Shown one piece after another: positions 10,186 through 18,700 of a stretch of 64,000 bases of DNA (positions are counted from its first letter, which is position 1; each line of letters opens with the position of its first letter). The notes under the pieces are model-generated. The model was given only the letters and a program-made list of their open reading frames with translations. It was not told where the DNA came from and searched no databases. The stretch lies in the NCBI GenBank assembly GCA_025517485.1, contig JAOPKB010000002.1:62001-126000 (forward strand), written 5' to 3'. This stretch comes from Natronoglomus mannanivorans. Its GTDB lineage: Archaea > Halobacteriota > Halobacteria > Halobacteriales > Natrialbaceae. A program made the position numbers and the translations under genes.

Positions 10186-10379
10186 ATATCCGCCTTGACC
10201 GCCGATGAACCGAATGCGGGCGATCGACCTCGCCTCGAACGAGGGTGGTCGGTCGTTCTACGAGGCGTTGGGATTCCAGCAAAGCGGCGAGGGCGAGGTG
10301 GAGATGGGTGGTGAGACGTATCGCGAAGTGGTGTACACGCTCGAGTTGTAGTCGGGCAGTGCCCAAACCCGGTGGGTCC

Positions 10380-12749
10380 TCATTCGAGGTCGTCAAGCAC
10401 GTCGAATCGGAGCGCGCTCGCGAGCTCTCCGTAGCCTGGCTGCACCGTTCGCCCGGACCAGCAGTGGACGGTACCGTCTGCCCAGTGGACGTACTGATAG
10501 TGACGCTCTGCTGTCCGTCCGCTCCGGGTCACCGCGTCCTCGTGAAGTTTAAGCACCCCATCACCCTTCGGGAGCGACTCCTCCTCCGGGTCGAGGAGTC
10601 GTCCCTCCGGCAGCGGGAGTTCGTCGACGTGGACGTCGAGCGATGCAGCGTCGAGGAGAATCGATAGGAGCAGGCGGTCGTCCCCCGTTAGTGCTCCACC
10701 GTCGCTCCCCAGCTCGCCCCCGTTACCCCCCACTCCCGCTTGGGCTTCCGTTGGTTCGATGCTGAATGGGTACCAGTGATCGGGGACGGTCGACGCTAAC
10801 CGATAGGCGGCGTCGGCCTCGTCGACGGTCGAGAGCGCCCGTTTGGCGATTACCCGGCGGAATTTGGGATCGTCACTATCTGGATCGTCGCCTCCCCCCA
10901 CATCGTCACTCTCTTCGAAACGGACGACCGAGACCGTCTCGGCTTCCTCGAGGACGCTTGCATCGGTCCCGATACCGATCCCGTCGCGTACACCGGCGTC
11001 CCCAGTGTAAACGGTGAGCCGTTTGTCGGCGTCGAGCGTCACCTCGTCGTCGAGATCGATGCCGGCGTCGAGTTCGCCGTCGGAGTGAACCTCGAGTCTG
11101 CAGTCTGCGAGCGAGAACGCGTCGTCTCCCGAGTTGGCCAGTTCGACGAACTCCTCGTCGGGGTCATCGTTCGGGTTCGCACGGACGATCTCCAGACGCG
11201 GCCGCCTGAACTCCGTCCGGTCGATCGGCTCGCCGGTCGTCCCCTCGACGAGGCGCTCGAGGGCGAACACCAGGTTCGCCATCGGGTCTCGCCCGAACAG
11301 CACTTCTTCGACCGGATCGCTCTCGATGGCGTCGGAGACTGTCGGCGGTAGGAACAGTCCCTGATTGTGGTTCTCATTGGGGAGGTCGTGGCTAAACAGA
11401 CGCCATTCGTCGTCCTCTCCGGAGGTGACTGACTCGCTCACACCGAAGGAGTCGGTTACAGTGCACTCGGGTATCCGTGTGAGCGCACCCACGGGAACGT
11501 CCTCGATCGGCACGCGAAACCAATCGTTGCCGTAGGTGAGCGCGAACTCGTGGACGAGCATCCTGACCAGGTTCGAGCCGTCGAGGGAGACATCGCCGAA
11601 GAGCAAGCCGGCGTTTTCGACCTCCCACCAGCGCGGTGAGGGCATGCCCGGGAACGTCACCGGCGTCGGGACCAGCCACTCCTCCTCTTCATCAGCCGCC
11701 GTCTCGTTCACGTCGCTGGAAGGCGTCGTGTCGAGATTCGACGAATCGATTCGTTCGGTGCGGCCGATCGCCTCGAATCGGTCGGTGAGATTCGACTGGT
11801 CGATCCGTTTCCGAGCATCGTCATCTTTCGGCTCTTCGTCGTCCGCTGGGATTCGCGATCTGTCGGCATCGGTCGACTCGAGCTCGCCGCCGTCGGTCAC
11901 GGGGGCGCCGTCGACGTTGCCGAGGGTGTCTTCCGTCGGCGAGAACGCGTGCCAGTGGAGCCGGCCGCCGGTGTACCCTTGCAGTTCGAACGTGTTTTCG
12001 TCGTCGCCCGACCCGGTCACGACCGCCCCGTCGTATTCGAGGCGCGTTGGCCGCCAGGCGTCACCGTCGTCGCCGGGTTCGTCGTAGAGTTCGAGGTACC
12101 ACTCGCAGTAGGCCTCGGCGGTGTTGACGTACTTATTCGCGCGTTCGGCCCCGATGTCGTCGAGGCGTTCGACTCCCTCCGGGAGCGGAACGTCCTCGAA
12201 CGTCGGTGGATCGGCCGCCAGCGCGTCCCGAAGCGCGTCGAATATCGTCGCTCCGTCGAGGACTCTGTCTTCCACCACGCGGTAGTAACGACGATCGCGT
12301 TCGGGCATCGGTTCGGTCGGTCTCGAGAGGCGGTAGTCGCCGTCGAAGTCGCTCGCGCTGTACGGCTCGTTATCCTCGTCGAGGAACTCGTTGGCCTCGA
12401 GGGTCTCGAGGAATACGGTTCCGGCCTCTGCAGCAATGCGCGCGGGCGGGTCGGCGGTAAGTACGCGTTCACGCTCGATCGCCGACTCGAGCGGCCCGCC
12501 TTCGTACGGAACGACCTCGCCGCCGCGCTCTCCGCGCCGTTCGAATCGGTCCAATTCGTCGTGTTCGACGGTCACGTCGACGTCGACCGGCGAGCCCGCG
12601 TCCTCACCACGGAACTCGCCGACCTGCCACTGTCGACAGAGCATCCACAGCGGGTCGTGAACCGCCGCGGCCAGTCCGTCTGCCAGGTCGGCGTCGCGAC
12701 TCGTCGGCCGCAGCCGTCGCCACCTGCGGCCGCGTCTCTGGACGATCAT
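10380..12749 (-). CDS. Giant operon protein F: uncharacterised protein with a lamin-tail-like insertion
   Basis: Last gene of the giant operon, 789 aa. The start MIVQRRGRRWRRLRPTSRDA overlaps the upstream stop by four bases (ATGA at 12746-12749); the longer upstream frame is a shadow of that gene. The N-terminus has DPLWMLCRQWQVGEFRGEDA. The middle has FPGMPSPRWWEVENAGLLFG followed by VHEFALTYGNDWF, aromatic-rich blocks I recall from uncharacterised bacterial proteins. Residues of about 520-610 resemble a lamin-tail domain (EEFVELANSGDDAFSLADC), inserted before ALSTVDEADAAYRLASTVPD. The C-terminus is again aromatic (HYQYVHWADGTVHCWSGRT). No signal peptide or membrane segment is visible. Acidic linkers occur near residues 300-370 and 615-630. 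The function is unknown. Confidence 0.88.
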   Translation of the reverse strand: MIVQRRGRRWRRLRPTSRDADLADGLAAAVHDPLWMLCRQWQVGEFRGEDAGSPVDVDVTVEHDELDRFERRGERGGEVVPYEGGPLESAIERERVLTADPPARIAAEAGTVFLETLEANEFLDEDNEPYSASDFDGDYRLSRPTEPMPERDRRYYRVVEDRVLDGATIFDALRDALAADPPTFEDVPLPEGVERLDDIGAERANKYVNTAEAYCEWYLELYDEPGDDGDAWRPTRLEYDGAVVTGSGDDENTFELQGYTGGRLHWHAFSPTEDTLGNVDGAPVTDGGELESTDADRSRIPADDEEPKDDDARKRIDQSNLTDRFEAIGRTERIDSSNLDTTPSSDVNETAADEEEEWLVPTPVTFPGMPSPRWWEVENAGLLFGDVSLDGSNLVRMLVHEFALTYGNDWFRVPIEDVPVGALTRIPECTVTDSFGVSESVTSGEDDEWRLFSHDLPNENHNQGLFLPPTVSDAIESDPVEEVLFGRDPMANLVFALERLVEGTTGEPIDRTEFRRPRLEIVRANPNDDPDEEFVELANSGDDAFSLADCRLEVHSDGELDAGIDLDDEVTLDADKRLTVYTGDAGVRDGIGIGTDASVLEEAETVSVVRFEESDDVGGGDDPDSDDPKFRRVIAKRALSTVDEADAAYRLASTVPDHWYPFSIEPTEAQAGVGGNGGELGSDGGALTGDDRLLLSILLDAASLDVHVDELPLPEGRLLDPEEESLPKGDGVLKLHEDAVTRSGRTAERHYQYVHWADGTVHCWSGRTVQPGYGELASALRFDVLDDLE

Positions 12750-15700
12750 CGGTCGGACACCCCCCGTTCCTTGGCCCGATCCATCACGTGCAATCGGCAG
12801 GCTTCCCGGGTCAACGGCGAGTGATAGGTCACCCGCTCGGGCTCCATGACGGGTTCGTTGGGTGCAGTTTCGAGCCGTTCGGCGTAATACGGCGCCGGCA
12901 GCAACGGCCACGGCAGGTCGTCGGTACGCGCTTCGAGGTCGTGGGCGTCGACAGCCCTGAGTTTTGTGTAGGTCATCGTCTCCTCGACGGTCTCGATCAG
13001 CGACTCGATCGTCCACCCCTCCGGTCCCGGCGGCATCGCGAGCAGCATCGATCCCGGCGCACGCGACCCGGGGGCGTCGTATCGCAGGGCGAGGCCGGTA
13101 TCCTGATGTTCGGCGGCGACGCCTTCGACCCACTCGTCGACGAAGACGCCGGCGACCGAGGGCTCGCCGTCGGCGGACGTGAACCCGTCAGGGCCGCTTC
13201 CGACGCCGAACGCGGCCACGATCGACACCGCACCGTCGACCGGTTCGACGCCGTCGAGGCCGACCCACTCGTCGTCCGGGGTGTACGGGAGCTGGCCGAC
13301 ACCGAACTCGCGAACCGGACCGTCCGAGAGCGCCGCCACGTACGAGAGAACTTCCCGCTCGTCGGCCAGTCGCTCGGTCACTTGCGCCGCCCGCTGGAAC
13401 CACGTCTCGACGGCGAGGGGGTTCTCGGCGAGCGCTCCTGGATCGTCAGTGAACGTCGCCTCGAGTTCGGCTGCGTTCGTCGGCGTGAACGGCGGCAGTA
13501 CGGGAACGGAGCCGTCGAAGAGCGTCTCGAGTCTGTCGGTCGCCGCGTCGACTCGCTCCTCGGGCGGGGCGTCCTCGTCCGGTCTCAGGATCGACTCGAC
13601 CGCGTCGATTCGATCCTCGAGTTTCGACAGTACAGACCCGGCCTGAGCGGCGAGTGCCCGTTCGTCTTCGTGGGTGTGGCCGACCGGCGACGCCGGAATC
13701 GCACCGTATACCGAGAACCATCCCGCCTCCCAGAGTGCGTCCCGAACAAGTTCCAGAACCGCCAGCCTGAACGTCTCGGCGGGAGTCGGCTCGTCTTCGA
13801 CGGCTGTGAGCACGTCGAAGAGTGCGTCGAGCACGTCTGCCGTAATCGCTGCCCCGGTCGTCTCGCCGAGCTGTACGTCACCGCCGACACCTCCGTTTCC
13901 GCTGGTCGACCCGTCGAAGAGTGCGGTTGCGAGAGACCCGAGGACCGCCGCGACGGTCTCGAGATCGGTCTCCGCGGGCAACGCGGCCGAAAGTCGCTCG
14001 TCGAACGCAGCCGCGCCGTCCGAGCCGGTTTCGTCGATGCGCGCAACCTGGTGACTGAGTGCGGTCGCCACCGCCACCGCTTCCCCGTCGTCGCTCTCAT
14101 CCGGGTGGTAGAGCCACTTCGTGAGCCGTCGTTGCGTGGTCGACATCGGGACGGTCTCGTCGTATCCGTCCGGCTCCCAGCCGTTCGCTGCCCGTTGGAC
14201 CTCGCCGATCGAGTCGCCCGAGAGCGTGACGATCGCCTCCAGTGCGGTCGCGATCGCGTCGGCCTCGAGGTCGACGTCGAGGTGATCGAGTTCGAGGCTC
14301 GACTCGACGGCGAACGTCGGTCGCGCCGGCTCGCTCGAATAGCTCGCCTCGGCAGGTCCCGCAGATGCCCGACTGACGGTGACGAGGTCCGCCAGCGCGG
14401 CGGCGTCCCACGGTACGAGCACGGCGTCGAGCGCCGCCAGAACCGACACAGGGTCGGTGTCTGCCAGTCCCGCTCTCTCGTCGGATCCGAGGAGTGCAGC
14501 CGACGCCTGCTCGAGTCGTTCGTCCGTGAGAGACGGGGAATCGACGTCGCTTGCGTCTTCCAGAGTCGTCTCGACTGCGACCCAGGACGGAACGGCGGAC
14601 ACGGCAGCCTCGACCGACTCCAGCGCCACCCTCACTTCCTCGCGAGCCCAGGCGAGCCAGGCGAGACGGGCGATGGCGTCGTCGAGTTCGGGCTCGGGAG
14701 CGCCGACGTATCCACTCCGGTGGTAGACCAGTCGGTCGCCATCTCGAACGGTCACCGTGACCCAGGTTCCTGGCTCGACCGAGAGATCGACCGATACCTC
14801 GAGGGTCCCGTCGACGATCGTCGGGTCATCGAACCCGTCGTCTTCGAACCACGCCTCGCCGTCAGTTCCCCAGACCGTGACCGTCGGCTGCTCCTCGAAG
14901 CCACCGGCGCCGGGCACGTCATCGACGTAGATCAGCTCGTCGTCGAGCGTGGCGAGGTCGTTCGTCTCTTTCGCCAGGTGGACGACTCGTTCCGCCAGAT
15001 CGATCGTCCGCTTCGCGGCCTCCTTCGCACGATCGTGGGCGCCTTCTTCGTGCGCCCGCCACGCGAGTTCGTACGTCTCCAGGGCTCGTTCGTAGTGCGC
15101 TCTGGACGACCGAAGCGTGGTCGCCGGCTCCTCGTAACTCTCGAGCAACGCGGGTCTCTCGAGTGCGGTGGCGACTTCGAGAAGGATCGAACGTGCCTCG
15201 GCGAGTCGCTCGTAAGCCGTCCTGACCGCGTCGCTCGAGGAGCTCGACCCGCTTATGTCTGGGGGAAGGTCCTTGGTTTCGATCGGCTCCCCTTCGATCG
15301 CCGGATCGCGCTCGCCGACGTCGTAGACGACCGTCTTCTCGGTCATCGACTCCGGGTCGAGCGAGACGGTCTCGGTGAACGTCCCCGGCGCCTCGAGCAG
15401 TACGTTCTCCCGGTCGCCTGGCGGGGAGAGCGCGAACATGGCACCCGAGAGCTCGTCCTCGTCGATGGCCTCGAGGACCGCTTCGAGGTCGTCGAACGGG
15501 ATCGTCTCGGTCGCCGCTCGAGCGGCGGCCTCGACCTCGTCGATTCGCTCGGGAACGGACGTCGCCGGCTCGTCGGCTTCGTCCTGGTCATCGTCCTCTT
15601 CCTCGGGTGCGAGCAACGACATCGCCGAACCTAGCTCGCCTCGAATCTCTTTGAGACCGTCCGTGCCGCCGAGGTCGTCGTACCGACCCCAGAGCGTGTC

Positions 15701-18700
15701 GGCCGTCGCCGCCGAGTAGCCCGTGGAGGTGGATTCGCTCGGGTGAGTGAGGTCCTCCCCCGTCGCCGGCCGCGTTTCGTCGAGCAGTGCCGAAAGGCTA
15801 CGCGCAACCTCGAGGACGGTGGCGACGTCCAGTTTCCCGTCGTCGTCGACGTCGCGATACTGGATCGAGAGTTCGGCGTCGGCGGGCACAGGTTCGGCTC
15901 GGACGACGTGGTGTCGCATCCTCGCGTCGAGTTCCGATCGTCCCTGGCGATGGTCGCCCGAGAGCGCGAGCAGGTCGAGGTTCGACAGTCCGAGGCTCGC
16001 GAGTTCGACGGCCACCGTGCCCGACTCGAGTACGACTTCGTCGTCCCCACCGTCCTCGTCGGTCTGGCCCGTCTGCTCCCACGCGACGACGCACTCGACC
16101 TCGTCGTGGGCCGGAAGCAACGAGTCGACCCACGACTCGAGGACCGGCTCCGCGTGGGCCCTCGGGGTCTTCCCCTCGTCCGCCGCCTCGGGATCGAACA
16201 GGAGCAGGTGCCGGTGGGTAACGCCCGTTTCCGATCGGGGTACTTCGACGACGTCCGGGTCGGGCACTCCCTCGGCCCGTTCGAGCCCCTCGAACGATGC
16301 GCCACCCTTCTCCGGGTCACCGCGGGCGATCTGATGGGCAGTCTCAGCGACGAGCAGGTCGCTCACCGCGTCGAGGTCGTCGTCGAGCTCCGCGAGCAGG
16401 GCGTCGAACGCGTCGATTTCGTCCTCATCGGGTCCGTCGTCCTGATCCGGGATCGAGAGCGACACCAGTTCGAGTTCGCCGGCCTGGAACTCTCTGAGCA
16501 GTTCGTAGCCGTCGAGGACGTCGCTGTGGGCGACGTCCGACCCGCTCTCGTCGGGGCCACTCGCTTCGTCGGCCGTCTCGAGCTGGTCGCTCACGGCGGG
16601 GTAGCGCTCTCGAAGCGAATGTTTCCATCGCATGAGGTTACAGACGTTCCCGTCTCCCTCGTCGAGCTCCGCCAGCGAGTCCATCGTTACCTCGTGCATC
16701 CGCCGCTCGAAGCGAGCGCCGAGCAACTCGCCGAGGGCGGTCCCCCGTCGTACCCCGTCGAGCAGCCATTTTGCATCCCGCACCCGCTCCGCAGAGAGAT
16801 CCATCGCCAGTGCCTCGCGCAGCTCGTCGTCCTCGGCGGCGTCGTAACCGCTCCTGAGTAGTGCGGCCGTGTTGGCCAGATCTGCAGAGGGCGTGTGAAC
16901 GAACGCTGGTGTCAATCGGTCCTCGACCTGAGCGTCCGGTCTGAGTTCCTCGACGTAGCCGTACGCACCGACGTGGAGGCCCGCCTCGTGCGGATGGAAG
17001 TCGTTGGGGTCGATCCGGCGGTGAGCGAATACCGCCGCCGTCGCCAGCGACGTCCACCAGGCGTCGAGCCGGTGACTGGTCGTGTCGAGCGCGTCGGCGG
17101 TCAGCGAGGCAGTCGACGACCGGTCGAGTCCGCCGACGTGTTCGAGACTCTCGGCGAAGTCGACCGTCGTTTGCGGTGCCGTCAAGCCGTCCGGGAGCAC
17201 ATTATCGGGGTCCTCACCGGCGATCAACGAATCGATCAGCGGCGCGTACTCGACGTTGTCGGGATCTGCGACCGTCCCGGCGACATCTGGGACGTAGTCG
17301 TAGAGGTCAGAACGCGTCGAACCGTGCCCGGGGATTCGGTCGGGGTCGCTCGCGGGTGGATCGTCGACCTGCAGCCCCAGTCGAAGCCGACCGTCGGCGT
17401 ACTCCTGCAGGGTAGCGTAGTGGGTCAGGACGCGTGCCAGGGAATTCATCGTGCCGGCGTCGTCGTACCGGCGAGCGAACGTGCTAGCGGTGACGAGTCG
17501 TGGGTGATTGATCGCCTCGGGCAGCGTCGAGACGTCGGCAGCGACGGTGGGGTCGAAGAATCGAAGGCGATCGTAGAACAACCCGTCGCCTTCGCGGGCC
17601 TCGATCGCTCGTAGGAGCAGTGCGTGTCTGATCCCGGGCGACAACTCTTCCTCCCAGACCGTTTCGAGGAGCGCCCGTCGCTCGGCGCGCCACTCCTCGT
17701 TTACCTCCTCCACTTCGTCTTCACCCTCGAACTCCGGATCGAGCCCCTCGAGATCGACGCCGGCCCACTCGAAGACGTCCTCCACGAGGAGGCCGTGACG
17801 CTCGGCGCCGAGGTCAACCTGGCTCGAGAGTGTCTGGAGGCGATCGAACGATTCGTTTTGGAGAATCTCGACGAAACGATCGAAGTCAGGGTCGACGAAT
17901 CCGTGTGCGGGCGTCGTCACCTCGTCCTCGATATCCTCTCGGTCGAAGGTAGTCGCCCGCGCGTCGTACAGGAGTTCCCGTGTCTCGGGCGGTATCGACG
18001 CTTCTACCGCCGCTCGGCCGTCTTCGAACGCCTCGTTGGCCGCTAAGATCTGGCCGACGTACCCCCAATTGTGCAGTTCGTTGTCCCAAGTGCGGACGTG
18101 TTCGTTCCAGTTCCGAAACCGGGCGCCACTCGTCGCGCCGTGGGACACGCCCGACCGTTCGAGTACGTCGAGGACGTCCCAGTCTTCGTGTGCGGGATCG
18201 AGCGGACTCGCACCGACGGTGTCTGCGGGGTGTGACAGCGGCTCGTCGGCGATCGCCTCGTCCCACAGCGGCCGCAGGCTCCGCACGTAGGCGGCGATCC
18301 GATCGGCGAGTTGACCGTCGCCGCCGAACCAAGCCCGTTCCTCGTCGAGTCGTGCGACCGGTAACACGCCGTAGGGAATCTCTGCGACCTGGACGGTCGG
18401 GAAGGGGCCGCCGCCGCGAACGTACTCGGTGAAGACGTTCCGGGCGGTATCGACTCCCTCGAGCCACGCCGCCGTGTCCTCGACGTCGAGCGTCGGGAAC
18501 GGCTCGACGCCGTCGACCGGATTCAACCCAGTGGCGAGCTCGTTCGGGACTGCGAGGTGGCGAAGGTAGTACCCGAGCGTCGCCGACCACAGCACGTTGT
18601 TGACGTGCTTGGCGTCCTCGAACCGCGTCGAGTCGGCGTTCGGAACTCGTTCGAACGGATGAAACCCATCCACCGGATCGACGAGGCCGAGCGCGCCGGC

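Larger units (their letters stand above)
8737..10204 (-). mobile_element. TnpB-only IS200/IS605-family element (approximate ends)
   Basis: The element contains an intact tnpB and no tnpA, so it would need a TnpA acting in trans to move. The ends are inferred from where the GNAT reading stops and resumes. Close to the right end (the 3' side of tnpB) is a hairpin at 8740-8760 with stem CCCCGACC/GGTCGGGG and a five-base loop, as expected for a subterminal IS605 structure. The left end side has a larger foldable region at 10112-10185. No target duplication is expected for this family. Confidence 0.75.
8518..10351 (+). pseudogene. GNAT acetyltransferase gene, broken by a TnpB element and an internal deletion
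   Basis: Three pieces of one N-acetyltransferase gene are visible. Bases 8518 to about 8662 encode the N-terminus (MNLRPATAADRDAIRRVARE and on to DEWYADESF). Bases 8666-8737, in another frame, encode the acetyl-CoA-binding motif A region (HQREGVGTALHERLRTALED). After the mobile element, about 10211-10351 encodes the C-terminus (RAIDLASNEGGRSFYEALGF and on to VVYTLEL, stop). Between the first two pieces roughly 50 residues expected in the GNAT fold are missing and the frame changes. Between the last two sits the TnpB element. The gene is therefore doubly inactivated. The long 182-aa frame over the left part starts upstream and reads into the element, so it is not a real protein. Confidence 0.85.

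Noticed and set aside
12750..13133. N-terminal 128-residue extension of protein F
   Set aside because: Arg-rich and entirely inside the upstream gene; the ATGA overlap at 12746-12749 marks the true start.
12788..15634. 948-aa open frame antisense to giant gene E
   Set aside because: High GC content produces long antisense frames; this one is Arg-rich and lacks acidic haloarchaeal composition, and it lies wholly inside the credible 2563-aa gene.
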